64,000 nt of DNA, taken from NCBI GenBank assembly GCA_013368375.1, contig JAACJP010000021.1, forward strand, positions 62,001 through 126,000, given 5' to 3'. This stretch comes from Tricholomella constricta (Eukaryota; Basidiomycota; Agaricomycetes; Agaricales; Lyophyllaceae). The position numbers were made by a program, and so were the translations under genes. Position 1 is the stretch's first letter. The number at the start of each line of letters is the position of its first letter. Below, one piece after another: positions 11,031-23,706 of the stretch. The notes under the pieces were generated by a model. The model was not told the DNA's origin and searched no databases. It saw only the letters and a list, made by a program, of their open reading frames with translations.

Positions 11031-11601
11031 CCCGTTGCCGGAAGTTGGTGGCGGTCAGGACCCCTCCCCAGTGAACTCTGGCGTTCAGAATGCCATTGCT
11101 AGGGTGGTTCGAAATTTACGAAAACTCTCACCAGGGCCATGATCAGGAGTCACCGCGTCTGTCGGCTTCAGCCGGTCTGGGGATTCTTCGACGAAGAAGC
11201 AGGAGTGACTGCAATATGTAGGAGCTGTAAAACATAAATGTCTTTCGAGCGGTGAGGTATACCAATGTTCTCGCCTACGAAAGTGGGTAGGGTAAATTAT
11301 AGCAGCATGAGTTGCATCAGGGTCCAAGTTATTAACCGTCATTTTATTATATTGTCAGGGTCAAATTATTGACTACGCGGGGCTTGAAAACCACGATATC
11401 GAATATATTGCCTTTCCAAACCAAATGTAAAAAAATTTCTTCCCCACATTCTCATCTTAGGCCGTCCTGAGTAGTCGTTGACCTTGCAGGAAGAGGGAGG
11501 GCGTTGACTAGGTACGTTGTTTTGGAACTCATGTTAATCGCGTATTCAGTGTCACTGTCAAATTAACAGCTCCCGAAGGTTTGCCCGAGATCTGGTCGAG
11601 G
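11031..11601. promoter_or_regulatory. Divergent intergenic region, Crinkler-type gene and Cys-repeat gene
   Basis: About 570 bp between ATG 11030 (minus) and ATG 11602 (plus). The frame of the Cys-repeat gene stays open upstream to an acceptor-like AACAG at 11565-11569 and a possible donor GTACGT lies at 11512, so a 5' exon of that gene may sit here. Confidence 0.45.
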
Positions 11602-14600
11602 ATGGAGATCCATCATCCAGCGAGCATTCTGCCGATAAAAAGTGCATCCGAGCTCGGAATCTGTCGAAGATGCGCGAGGTTTCCACCTGCGACGAGCAGG
11701 AGTAATACATGTGGCAGATGTGCGAGTTTGGAAAATAACTTTGACTCCAGGGAGAGGAAAAGGAGGCGCCTAGAGGCAATCGACGCGAGTGATTTCCAGA
11801 AACATGTTCCGTCGATTGCACACGCGCTGGGAAAGGGCAGGGGCATGGATGCGAAGGCGATTGTGAGTGATATATGTATGTCGAGCCATCGTTTTAGATG
11901 CGAACAGATTTCTTACAGCGGCAGCCATCCAACGCGTCACACCTGATACAACACCCCGTAAGTCTTCGCATTATTCATATGAGTATATTGAATCTTTTCG
12001 GGTCGTTGTTGCAAGAGATCATTTATTAACGCGTTGTATCGTTAAACAGAGGGAGACGTATTGTGCCTCCAATTTCTCCCCTGGGATGAATTCAAAGACG
12101 CCTGTAAATACTTGTTTTCCTGTAGGTGACGACCTCTCAAGTAACGCTTCACATATCTACCGATTACGGCTAATCGCGAGTTGTAGGCGCCTGTCGTAAG
12201 ACCGTCCGATGCTGTGGCCAGACAACCTCGAGCTCCACCACATCGTTCCGACATTATACCACAAGCAACATACACGATGATGTCAGCTCAGACCATCGCC
12301 CCGCATTTCAATTCGAAAGGCGAACTTATCGAACCTCCCCCGAGTCCGGTAATGGTGCGTTTGACACAAACTTCCGCCCTCAGCCTTTGCTGAACTGATA
12401 ACAGCCTCCGCGCAAGGCCTCGACCAAAGGCTTACAGATCACGCATGCCATGCGTTCCCGCCATAATTTACGTCTGTGTGTTCAGTATGGCTGTGCAGCG
12501 GTCCTCCCCCAGGAGGATCCTTCTGATATCTGTGCTCGGTGCTTCAACCTGCCATCTCAGCCACGTCACAACTTGCACGAGATTGCGCCTTCTCCAGCTA
12601 CAGTGTATACCACACCTTTGAATATTCCGGATGTACGTTTTACACTTAAGAAAACTCTCATTCCATGATGCTAATTTTCGTTTAGACGACCATTGACGAA
12701 CTTCCTGGAGAGGATTTAGATCATCTGCAACTTTTATATCCTGAGGTTGCTTCGAATTTTCATATTATCACGTTTTTTCTACTGATGATTCGCACAGCCC
12801 GGACAGCAAACGTCTGGAACGCCACAGTCTTCCACCGTAGCAGGTCATTCACTCCCAGTGGCATCATTACGTCATCTCGCTCAACAATCTTTGCGCAGTC
12901 AACCTCAATTCGTGAATGTGAGCAGCCACCGTAGCATCAGACCGACAGATTTTGTCCTAACGTCGATGAACCACAGCCTGCGGAGCTCGTTCCGACGCCC
13001 CATACCTTTATACCACGAACCAAGGATGCACCGAAGCAGAAAGGTACGGCGGCTTCTCGGGAATATCCTCCACGAACGCCGGCACGATCTGAAAGCTTTC
13101 CGCCACCACAATCCGTCAACGTAAGCTTCCCTTGCAGGTCCTTGCCGGTACGAGAACTCATGACGAATTGCTGCGACGTAGTCCAACTCTAATCGCAGGT
13201 GTAGTACAGCGGGCTGTGACTGCATCCTTCAAGCGGACTCCATAGCCTCACGATGCTTTCGCTGTGTGATGCGGGACTGGAAATCGAGGACCCGCGGGGA
13301 CGATGACTTTCCTCGATCGAAGAAGAAGAAACAAAAGACCGTGACTTGGGCCGATGGGAAGGACGACGACGATTCAGTGAATGGCGACGAAGGTAAGTTT
13401 AAGTTCTGGAGCTCTGATCGAGGATGAGGCTGAAGGTCTCTCAGACGGGTCGGTGGCCCGTCCAGAGGAGAGGGAGCTGCCCAGGATCAAGATCCGCATT
13501 CCACTTCCTCGGCGGGCTAGCCTTGGTACTCCTGAAAAGGTCTCCAATGATTTGCCCGAAGCCTCGGGCGAAATCGATGTTCCTTCCCTTGAACCGCCAG
13601 GTCAAGATGCAGCTGAACCTCCGGTACATCCTCCACCACCCAGCGCCGTCCCTTCATCTACGACGTTGGAGACCGGCAAAGCCCCCACAACTATCTCAGG
13701 ATGGGACAGCGATCTCACTGACCTCAGTGATCTTTCCACCAGCAGTGAATCCGAGGTCGACGTTGACGACTCATCATCGGACTCGGACTCTGAGCCCCGT
13801 ACAGTGTGTATTCTCTTCAAATCCTATCTACCCTCGTGACCACCTAACACTTGGTTCCAGGACCAACCTACTGGCCTCAAAATCCGTATCCCAGCACGAC
13901 CAAAGCCCAACCTCAACCCAAGCCCCAACCCCAGCCCCAACCCCGATCCCAATCCCAATCCCAATCCCAATCCCAATCCCAATCCCAATCCCGACCCGTC
14001 AAGTGCCTGCCCCGCGAGGTGCACCGTCCAGAAATGCCAGCGCGTCCTTCCCGATGGGTATCGATGGAAGTACTGTGTGCTATGCCGCCTGCACCACCGC
14101 GGATACCAGCGGAAGCGGCAGGGCATCCAGGGGGGCCATGCGCGTCTGGATATAGATCTAGAGGCTGCTGCTCAGATGGGTACGCATGAAGAACGAGATT
14201 CATCCTCATCTGTTTCCTGCACCGCGCCTCTGCCCGACTCGGTGCTGGGGGAGGAGATCCTCCTGACGCCTGGGGCGCGACTGTGCTTGACGAAAGATTG
14301 CACGCACGTCGTCCCGGCCCGTGCAGAGTACCGATGGAAGATGTGTGAGCCGTGTCGGATACGCAAGCGGAGTGAACGGAATGGGATACCTAGGAGTATG
14401 GAGGCAGGTGGAGATCAGGCGGGTTCGGATGGCGGTAACGGCGAGGGGAGCTCGGGCTCCGAGTCGGAAGATATCCCTTTGGTGAGCAGACCTCTGTCGG
14501 CTTCTTTCGAACATTGGGGGACATGGTCTGACGGGGAATGAATGTTCCTGCTAGGCCGTTGTGGCCGCTAACAGACGCGCCTCTGAGGGCTCGTCATCGT

Positions 14601-15526
14601 CGATGTGGCGGTGTAAAGGTTCGGACTGCGGGATGCTGGTGGACCCCGCCTCGCAAAAAAATATGCATGGGCTGTGTAGGCAATGTTCCGCGCGGCGTCC
14701 TGGGAAGCGCTCCTGTGTTGAACGACCATCCTCGCGGAACGAGGCAAGCCTACGCCATAGATCCAACCCCGAGGAGAATCGCAAGCAGAGCGTTGTAGTT
14801 GTAAGTTCAATCCCAACATCTAGTAGCTGCCCATGTCTCCCAAACGCAAACGAGCGACCCCTTGACTTGGCGTTGACGTTCTGGTTCTGGTTTTTTTTTT
14901 TTCCCCAGATTCTCCCGTACCCGGAATACAAAAGCCGGTCGGCGCTCATGGATGACCTCCACCTCAGGCTGGTTGGGTTCTTCGAAGCGCAGTCGTGCTA
15001 TCTTCGCTTTCGACACCTCCATCCGGGGCAGGGACAGCCCCGGATGGAGGTGAGGTCGACGTTCCGGTTCAGTGGCGAGTTTTCGGTCGTTGCCCTGGAT
15101 TTCGATATCGCGGGGAGGAGAGAGTGGGTGCATCGCCAGGCGGTGCAATTGAAGGATGATATCGCCCGTATCGAGAATTTGGCCTTTGGGTGAGGCACCC
15201 CATCCTTTTGTCTCTCTCGAGTCTCTATTTTCTTAACTCGACGTTGATTTGATTTTGGATCTGACTCTGAACCGTTTCTATTTTCTAGCCCGACGTGTTG
15301 GGTAAACGTTGAGAAGGACAATATCTTAACGCGGTTCGCATGTATGTACGACGTGCCGATGCCGAGGGTAGCTGCTGAACCCTTGACTTTGAATCCACGG
15401 CCCGGGACCGTACGTCCGATGATGACCTCGATGCGTGGGGAGCTGGAGGTGGCGGTCCTCCCGGACCGCACCCATAGGTTCTTCCCGGGTCAACGCACTA
15501 TTGTGCGGCTTTGCCTTGTTGGATGA
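11602..15526 (+). CDS. Tandem Cys4-repeat protein of unknown function (1009 aa)
   Basis: I do not recognise this family. Fourteen exons join to 1010 codons: 11602-11862, 11919-11957, 12050-12103, 12187-12354, 12405-12632, 12686-12745, 12798-12917, 12977-13120, 13182-13392, 13445-13803, 13861-14481, 14555-14800, 14909-15189, 15289-15526. Six Cys4 clusters recur: C21/24/37/40, C199/204/217/220, C365/370/383/386, C602/607/620/623, C690/695/710/713, C775/780/796/799. Five fit C-x4-C-x12-15-C-x2-C; two carry YRWK just before the third Cys. They should bind zinc. Linkers are Ser/Pro/Asp rich, with KIRIP twice and an Asn-Pro repeat before cluster 4. Basic patches (RERKRRR, SKKKKQK) suggest nuclear location. 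The last about 170 residues form a separate, probably beta-rich domain ending in FFPGQRTIVRLCLVG. Start could lie further upstream; the middle exons are firmest. Confidence 0.72.
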
Positions 15527-18113
15527 GGAGCTCGCTTTTTGCGTCGGGGCACGCTCGCTTACATTGTTGTTTTTTATTGCTTTGTTTTTAATCTTCTTTA
15601 TATATATCCGCATACCCGCCTTGCTCGGACACGCGTTGGCATTACTCTATATATCGATCAGTAAACGCAATATATACATGCGTGTGTGTGTGGTTTTTAG
15701 GGCTTTGTGGTGCTGCGCTCGTTGGTCAAATAGTAAATCGGCGCGTCTTGACCACTGGTTGCCGAATGCCGACCATTCAGTGCCATCTCCCTCTTGTCGA
15801 CCACAGAAATTTGGCATTGATCGCCACGCCTACCTACCTACTACCTACCGCCCCAAACAGTCCGCCGCGCGCCTGCCTCGGCTTATCGATCCCCGGGCCT
15901 GAGCAACGCATGATTGGCGGTCTCAAGTGCAAGCACATGCTCCTTTGTTCAGATCAAGTATGTAAGTTGCACCCACGGTATCGTGCACCAGCAGGAATCC
16001 TGTACTTATGAGGTAGGGAACCTGTGAAGGGACAAACGTAAGGAGAAGCAAGGTGTGGCGCGCACCTGCTGGAGAAAATGCTTTAAAGGGGCATTTTTTT
16101 TTACAATTGATAGGGTCGTTTTCCGTGTGTCTGCTCTGGTACGGACGACTACAGACAGATCTAGAGGGGTGGTAAGTATACCACCACCTCGGTCCACATT
16201 ATCGCTTTCTTTCATCTTCTTGATCTGCTGTGGGGCTGGAGACGGGGAAGATCGAAGTTCCTCCTTCGACGTCGTCGAGTGAACTGAACGCGCTCTGGAT
16301 ACTCTTCTACGATTACAAGGGGGGACAGGGGACACAGAACAAAATCGAAAGGCATTGGGACCGGGGGGGGGGAGGGGCGGGGGGAGGTGGAGAGGACAGT
16401 GACATGGTCGGATTGGGATTGGATTTATTCTGTTAGCGGGTAAGTACATTTGGGGGGGGGGGGGGGGGGGGGGGGGCAGGCGCGGGCGCACAGGCCGGGC
16501 CTGGCGTCCCATGCTAGATATGTACGCTGCAACGAGCGCACATTCGCTGGTAGATGACCTTTGCTTGATGAAGCCTCAGACCTTTGTCGGTGGGTGGACG
16601 TACGGAGGCGTGAGAAGGATCTCCTTGAGGGAGGGCGTCCAAGCGGGCCACATGGAGGCTTAGGACGCGCTTGAGGTAGACGGCGCCGATAGTAGTAGAC
16701 ACGCGCCGCTGCAGTGGCGTTGTCGAATTGAAAGCAGGTGGGGCAATGTGGAAGTAGGAACAACTTGGGGGCTTTCTGGATCATGAAGAGGAGGTAAGAA
16801 CCCAGTCCGAGGCCGAGTCATTGTGGTCCCGTCTTCATCATCTACTTGAATTGAGATGTTGAAAGCTAGAGAAGTGCCATCTCAAGCAGAAGCTAAGCTC
16901 TAGATCTTTGAGTAACTGGATTCGGCAAGAAACGGGGTGCGGGGGAAACTTGACGGTCAGCTTTGGGGTAACAGGAGGTTAATGGACATGGTCATGCAGG
17001 ATGGGCAGTTGGCAGCGCCCCCTCAATTCCGTTCTTGGCGACAAATGGATTTCAAATCAGTTCTTGTTCGGAAAAAAAAAAGGTCTTTATCCCCCAAGTT
17101 CAAAAAACACTCACGAGAGCTATTTAGCAAAGAGACAAACAAGTCCATGCACAATCAAAAAATGGACGACCATTGACATGGATATTCATTGGGAGAAGGG
17201 TAGCCCAGCGCTCCATGTCATCTTTAATGTTACGTCTCCGGACGTGGGAGGACTTGTTTTTCTGTATGAACCACAGAAATAACGCATGGTCTGGGAACGA
17301 GGTAATGCATATAATAAGGAAGGACTCATCAAGGATATTAATCGGGCGGGAGAAATGTATACGTACAGACCTGGTACATGTTCTAATCCTCGTCAATGAT
17401 CAATCGATCAAGCTCAGGGAGGTGTGAGGCAAACGCGCGTAGAGTCAAGTGTGCATCCAGTCGCGTTACACGCACATAGCAAGAGAGCTATCCTCGGACG
17501 TGTTGGTTGATATCAGCGTGTATCAAGATCAAGCAGTAGCTGACGAAGAACATCATGAGAGTCGTCGAATGCCGAGTCTTCAAGGAGCTGACGTAGGCCA
17601 AGGCTCGGCTATGAAGGCAGGGCGATAACAGCGATAACACGGCGATTGGACGACTTGGGATGATCGACAGACCTCGTCGACTGACAGCATCAACGGAACT
17701 CCGAGTAGTCAACGAGTAGTAATATTGCAACGACCTTCCAAGTGAACATCTCCATCTCCATCTCCATCTCCATAGAACGACGCTGCAACCGTATCAAGGG
17801 TTTCCTGAAAATAACGCCATCATCACCCCATTATCGGACTCGGGGATGTGGGCATAGTCCGAGGGTGGAGAGCACACTCTCGCAGTTGAATGATAAAGAA
17901 AATATAGCATAAGCCTGAGTTGGAAATGCCGGTGGCCACCGTCTGCTCCGATGATGCAGATGGATGGATGGAACGCGATTGCGAATTGATGGATTCACGA
18001 AATCGAAATTCCAATCCGCTTTATAAGGCCGCTACTTATCCGGGTCTTAACCACAACCACCTCTTCCACTTTCAACTCATCTCTACTTCGACTGCTCCTC
18101 TACTCCAACGCAA
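15527..18113. other. Intergenic 2.6 kb, no gene supported
   Basis: AT-rich 3' flank of the Cys-repeat gene, then G-rich low complexity (16360-16480), then unique sequence. A minus-strand frame at about 16780-16514 has host-like codon use and Cys-x2-Cys pairs but no homology I recognise and no clear start. CCATCT repeats lie at 17750-17772. A TATAA box-like sequence at 18022 precedes the peroxiredoxin start by about 90 bp. Confidence 0.55.
16452..16476 (+). repeat. Poly(G) run of 25
   Basis: Uninterrupted run of 25 G, preceded within 100 bp by shorter G runs. Such runs are prone to length errors in sequencing. Confidence 0.9.
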
Positions 18114-18853
18114 ATGTCTTCTACTTCCCAGATCCAGGTCGGCGGCACCATCCCCGCCCAGAACGTCAAGGAGAACGCTCCCGACGCTGCCACCCCCCTC
18201 GAGCTCAAGGGCAAGAACATCATCGTGCGTAGCCTGTTGATTACCCTTCGCGAGGATTGACGCATCTCTAGGTCGGTGTCCCCGGCGCATTCACCGGCAC
18301 CTGCCACGCCCAGGTCCCTGGCTACATCGAGGCCTACGATGAGTTCAAGGCCAAGGGCGTCAACGAGATCTACATCTTTGCCGTCAACGACGTCTTCGTC
18401 ACCAAGTGCGTCCCCCCTCCCTCTCTCTCTCTCTCCCCCCCTCTCCTTGGCGAATGGACTGACCTGACTGATCTGTCGCTAGGGCATGGAAAGAGAATCT
18501 CGCCCCTAAGGGTTCCAGTACGTCATGCACGCGCATATTGCCTCGCTTTCATTTCATCCTTATATTTGCACTCCCAGACGTCCACTTTATCGCAGACGAC
18601 AACGCTGCATTCGCCAACTCTGTCGGACTCGCCTTTGACGCCACCCCTCTCCTCGGCGGACCCCGCTCCAAGGTCCGTGCTCCCTCCCCTCCCCTCCCCT
18701 TACTCTCCAGTCCCCGTCGGCTAATGCACAGTCATTGAATTGCAGCGCTACGTGATCGTCACGGAGGACAACAAGGTCTCCTCCATCGCCGTCGAGGCTG
18801 ACCCCGGCAAGCTCACCATCACCGCCGCCAAGAACGTCCTTGCCCAGCTCTGA
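18114..18853 (+). CDS. Peroxiredoxin, Prx5/Ahp1 type
   Basis: Thiol peroxidase that reduces peroxides. Five exons: 18114-18224, 18272-18405, 18483-18517, 18578-18672, 18746-18853, exactly 161 codons. Landmarks: VGVPGAFTGTCHAQVPGY with the peroxidatic Cys48, then IYIFAVNDVFVTKAW, the AFANSVGLAFD block and GPRSKRYVIV. Length fits the Prx5 family. Cys48 is the only cysteine I read in the protein, so it probably works as a one-Cys enzyme and needs an external thiol such as glutathione or thioredoxin. No targeting peptide is visible, so a cytosolic location is likely. Family firm; exact reductant unknown. Confidence 0.92.
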
Positions 18854-20166
18854 CGCCCACAGGGCCGGCTATAGGATCCTAGGACCCTCGCACACAATAC
18901 GTCACGCCACGTCGCCGCTACGTTGAAGATTGTGAAATAGTATACACAGCTCGCTCTATATAGAGTGATTGTCGAAAACGGAAATGCGAAAATTGTATTT
19001 TTTTTGGAGTTTACATGCAGTGGATGAAGGGACCTTGCATTGGGCGTGCCGCGTGACGTAACGCGTCGCATGACTTCCACCGTAACGTCGTGCGCGAAAA
19101 TGTCCCAACAAGCACACTTCTCTATGTAGAACTAGATCTAGATAGCACACGCTCTTTCTCGAAACCGTGACCGCAACAGTCCTCATCTCCAAAATCACGA
19201 TCGCTGCCGCCAAGGACTTGAACTCCCAGGGAAAGAATATATTCGAAATATGCCGGTTCCAAGCTCGAGCTGCACGCCGTTCTTCGGGCTATGCTTGACC
19301 ATTGGCCATGTGCAGGGCTCTGGTGAGGGCCAAGGCCAAGTAGGGAGACGGTATGCCACGGCCGGGCTGTTATCAGTGTTTATGCTGTTCTCGACGATAC
19401 AGGCTCGGACACAGATAATGAAAAGACTCGAGAGATGCGAAATAAAGAGTAAGCGAGCGTGAAGTCCAAGTTGGAGGATTACTGTGGTGTCGTGGGACGT
19501 GATATTCGGGAAGAGACATAGAAGCAACATAGAAGTGTGGGGATGTGATGGCTCTCTGGGAGATGGAAAAGGAGGCGGTTCGAACTCGAAATTCTGATCT
19601 GTATTGTGTTTGGTACGTACTACGGATGGCCATGCAGGGTATACATACGTTTCAAGTTGTGAAGCTGCAAAGCCATCGAATACTGGTGTGCAGAGTTGTC
19701 ATGGTATGCTGCGAGAAATTGTGGCAGATGCTTGCGCCACGTCGGTCACCTTTCAGCCGATTCATCCAAGAGCGAGATGTTGCGAGCATGTTAGCTGCCT
19801 TCAAACCTTTGCCTTTGGCAGTTTGTACATAGAAGCGTCGTTTGACATCCACCAAGAAACGCCTCACCGACGGCGTGTGTTCGGAGACGGACAGTAAACC
19901 CTTGCGATAGGTCGAAGCTCCAAAAATCCATTTACCGTTGAGCGACTCCACTCCTCTCAACAGTGAGGACGTTAGCATGCATTACAAATGGAATGGGCGC
20001 ACGGCGATTGCCGAGGGTAAGTATGTCATGTTTTCGCTATGTCATCGACGGCGCGGCTGGCTGCACGGCACCACAAATTCGCCTGACATGCACTACGACA
20101 CGACTTGTACTTAATCCACATTTCTATAAATACCCTTTTCCATCGCAATACCAGCTGCGGGCTGAC
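18854..20166. other. Intergenic 1.3 kb, no gene seen
   Basis: 3' flank of the peroxiredoxin gene and 5' flank of the glycosidase gene. Open frames here are under about 110 codons on both strands and show no motif. TATAAATA at about 20123-20130 could be the core promoter element of the glycosidase gene (ATG 20167). Confidence 0.5.
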
Positions 20167-21979
20167 ATGACTACTACTCCGACACGAGGCTTTCACACTT
20201 TCCTGCTGGCCTACACGCTCTTTGCTCTTTTGCTTCCGGTCGTCTTCACACAAAATTTGACTGATATCGATGTCGCGCAGGTAAGCGCGCGTCTTGCCCA
20301 AGGTGCCAAAGCAAGGCGAGTTACTCAGTCTCATCCTATATTCTATCGAATAAACTCAGACCCACTCTGCTATTACAGCTGGGAACTCGGCACACGTGCT
20401 CAAGCTATCCTCTCACTGAACGCAACGGCCTATTCCGTTTTGACTCCTTCGACTCCTCTCCCACCCCCGCCGTCCATACCAGACTCTCTCTCATCGGCGC
20501 TCGAACCCTTTTTCGACATCGCCCGCACCACTGTGGCGAACCGCGGAGCATCCAATGACAACGTTACCGGCCCACAGCCCTTGAAACAGGATGGGAGTGC
20601 TGCGGACCCAGCATCCATCGGCTTCGCGGTGTTGCTTGCGAACTGGACGGGTCAGAGCGGAGGGGACTATGCGGAGGCGGCCAAGGACCAGCTGGAATTT
20701 TTGCAGCTCAAGGTCCCCCGCACCAGCGACGGCGCCATCTCGCATCGTGTTTCCCAGGTACAGCTCTGGTGAGCTGTCAATTTTGTCATTTTTTTTCTTT
20801 CTGATTTGGCAGACGGAAATCGGAGAGGTATTTTTGATATGATTGGAATGACAGCTGTCTATTTTGAGAGATCCAATGGAACTCGACCTATATTTAATAT
20901 CTTTATTTTCAACCCGCGCGTTCAACGGTGCTTACATACGGTTCTTTTTTTCGAACATCTAGGAGTGACTTTGTTTATATGGTCCCGCCTTTTCTGGCGT
21001 ACTACGGTGTTATCACACAAAACCGCACTCTCCTCATCTCAGCCTACGACCAAATCAAATTCTACCGATCCTATCTGCGCGACACCTCGGCGAACAACCT
21101 CTGGAAGCATGTATTACTAGGCACGAGTGGAAACGACGAAGGACACTGGTCGACCGGTACGTAAACATATCTCTCCTCACACAACGTGCTTTCACATGCC
21201 CAATCGCAATCGCAATTGTATTTTTTCTTTTTTAAAAAAAAGGAAACGCCTGGGCAGCAGCAGGCATGTTGCGCGTCCTCGGCACGATCCAGAACTCACA
21301 ATACGCCAAGTCTCTAAAGCGTGAGCAAAAGGACCTCGCCGCCTGGATCAAGGAGATCCACGCAGGGATGTACCCCCACCTCGTGAGCTTCTCCTCTTCC
21401 CCCCCCCCCCTCCCCCCGTCCACGCATTCGAATCCGGGCTCCAATTGACGCGCGTGCGTGTGTGTGTGTGTGTAGGACCCGGACTCCCAGCTCTTCCCAA
21501 ACTACGCCTCGCAGCCCGCGAGCGCACCCGGGAACTTCCTGGACGCGGCCTCCACCGCGCTCCTCGCAAGCACAGTGTACCGCCTCGCCCTCCTCTGGGG
21601 CGAACACTCCCACCTCCCGCTCGCCGAGCGCACCCGAAGCGCGCTTTTTTCCTCCCCAACCACTTCTGGGGGAGGGGGGGACAACACTTCTGGGGGAGAC
21701 AAGGACAACACTTTGTCGTCGTCCGCGCTGGCGCACTTTGATGCAGAGGGCTGGCTGACGCCCGTCGTGAACCCGCACTCGTACGGCCGGCTGGGCGCAC
21801 AGAGCGCCGAGGCCCAGGCGTTCGTCGTTGAGATGCAGGCTGCGTGGCGCGATTGGGTCGCCGACGGCTCCAAAGGTGCCAATGGGGCGGCGGGCCGCGT
21901 AGGTGTTGTCAGCGGTGTTGGTGTTGGTGTGGGGTGGGCTCTGGTGGCGGTTGGGGTGTCCTGGGGCGTCTTGCTTTGA
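20167..21979 (+). CDS. Secreted GH88/GH105-like six-hairpin glycosidase, probably GPI-anchored
   Basis: Probable cell-wall or pectin-active sugar hydrolase. Exons 20167-20315, 20379-20768, 20963-21156, 21243-21382, 21476-21979 give 459 codons. A signal peptide (LLAYTLFALLLPVVFT) leads; the family blocks SWELGTRAQA, SDFVYMVPPFLAYYG, GNDEGHWSTGNAWAAAGMLR and AAWIKEIHAGMYPHL follow, as in unsaturated glucuronyl/rhamnogalacturonyl hydrolase-like proteins. Several N-x-S/T sites are present. The C terminus ends in a hydrophobic stretch (VGVVSGVGVGVGWALVAVGV) after a small-residue region, which points to a GPI signal. Intron 1 (20316-20378) has a GC donor (GCGAGT) and is 63 bp with no stop in frame, so an unspliced form would add 21 residues. 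A Gly/Ser/Asp-rich insert occupies about 21660-21720. Substrate is not clear from sequence. Confidence 0.8.
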
Positions 21980-22355
21980 TTCAATGATGCGGATGATGCT
22001 GATGCTGATTTTTGAGGTCCCTGTTATGTGGACCTGGACTTTGGCTTGGACATTGCTATATTTTGGTTTTCCTTTATGTGCGGTGGGACTTGCTCGCAAG
22101 TTTGTTATAATGGTTTTTTATGAACCATGCTACTATATATTCTTTTTATTTTATCGGTTTTTTGTTCATCTCCCCGTGCTACAGTATACTACGCTCTCCT
22201 CGGAAGCCTGTCGTGATTATTGTGCAGTGTTTTAATTGGTACATACATCGGAATTGCTAACTTACTATAAATAACTAAAGCTACAGTATACGGGGGTTAT
22301 GTCCAGCAAAACTCTATCGAAACAACAAAACCGAACTCATCCAGGTTCCGCAGGT
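21980..22355. other. Convergent 3' intergenic region
   Basis: 376 bp of AT-rich DNA between the glycosidase stop and the SET-protein stop. Nothing else seen. Confidence 0.6.
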
Positions 22356-23706
22356 CTATACCTTGCCCTTTTCCTTCCCCAAGAACGTCTTCTTCCAGCC
22401 CCACGCAGGGAACGCCGCCGGGTTCGAGAGCCACTTTGCGAACACCAGCGCCTGCGCCGGGTCCGCATGGACCTTCGCATCACGCACCCTGCCCGTCCAC
22501 GCCCTAAACATCTCCAGGTCCGCAAGGGCGCCATAACACATTGCGATCGCGTCCACGTGCTTCTCCGCATCGAGCACCTGCAGGCCCTCCTGCTTGATCA
22601 TGCGCAGCGCCGCCAGGTGCCGCTTCACCAGCGCGTCGGCCGGCATCCCCGCGTCCAAACACCACTCCTCGAACGAGGGCTGTGTGTCCCAGAATTGGGC
22701 GAGGGAGAGCCGGGTGCAGTCGCTGTGCTGGATGGCGTCGAAAGAGGGGAGGGCGCAGGAGGGGCAGGCACAGGTGAAGTTGTACAAGGCGAAAAGGGTG
22801 GCGTGCCGCTCGTGACGCGGTTGGGTGCAGGAGATGTAGTTGATGGTGATTTCTTCACCTTTTTGGATGGGCCGCACGGCGGAGAGGTAGAGCGCGAATG
22901 TGTTCGTGTCCCATTCCCATCGCGCGTTCGGGCCACAGCTGGAGAGAATTTGGAAAAAAAAAAAAAAAAAAAAAAACAAGAGTCAGTGAGGATTTCCTGA
23001 TTTCGGGAAAAACGGAATACGGGCGGCTGACTGACCTATGGTTACACCGGCTGGTATTGAGAAACACCGCCCGATGCGTGGTGAGCTCGGGATTGGGCAC
23101 GTCCGGGACTTCAAGTTGGATCCCAAGCGCATTAGTACGTACGATGCCTTCTAGGAGATCACAATCCTCCGTTGACCTCGAGTTGGCAAGCGCCATCAAT
23201 TCATGGCACGCCTCAGCCGGAAGTCGACCGAACAGCTCCGCATACACTTCTGGGAGTGGCACGCTCATGCCCAGGAGGTACGGCGCCACGATGACGGGGT
23301 GCTCGACGAGGACGAGGGCGCCGGAGGGTATGTCCCGCAAGGCGAACATCCCCAGGCCCTTGGCCCCCGCGTCTCCTATTTCGAAGGTGTACAGCGGGGC
23401 GGCGGGGGGGCATGCGGTCTGGAACGTGTCGGGGAGAAGACGTTCGACGCCCTCGTCCAGGAGCACAGCGGCCTCGAAGTCCTGGAAAACGAAGTTGTGC
23501 ATGGTGTAGGAGCGGCTCTGGACGTGCGCGGCAAAGTCGAAATCGGGCCGCGCCAGCGCGGGGTTGGTGGCGACCTGCGCGTTGATCTTGGCACAGATAT
23601 GGGGTGGCGGTGGAGAGCTCGAGCTCGCGCTCGGGCCAGGCGCCGAGGAGGACCTGCACCAGGCAGGAGACGAGGATGAAGATGTGGCACAGTCTTTAGC
23701 GGGCAT
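22356..23706 (-). CDS. SET-domain protein (putative lysine methyltransferase)
   Basis: Exons 23706-23036 and 22938-22356, exactly 418 codons. SET hallmarks: GLGMFALRDIPSG (N-terminal SET strand), NTSRCNHSCGPNAR (pseudoknot and AdoMet-binding motif, spanning the intron), GEEITINY, then a post-SET zinc cluster CACPSC. The C terminus is alpha-helical with WCLDAG and a Lys-rich end, as in SMYD/SET-like proteins of unknown substrate in fungi. The intron (23035-22939, 97 bp) contains a 23-base A run on the plus strand, i.e. a long pyrimidine tract before the acceptor. The first 40 residues are Ser/Pro rich; a different frame in the same stretch encodes a hydrophobic signal-like peptide without an ATG, so the N terminus is the weak point. 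Confidence 0.85.

Noticed and set aside
16006..16512. Poly-Pro minus-strand frame near the G run
   Set aside because: Driven by the poly(G) tract; no conserved domain and no credible start.
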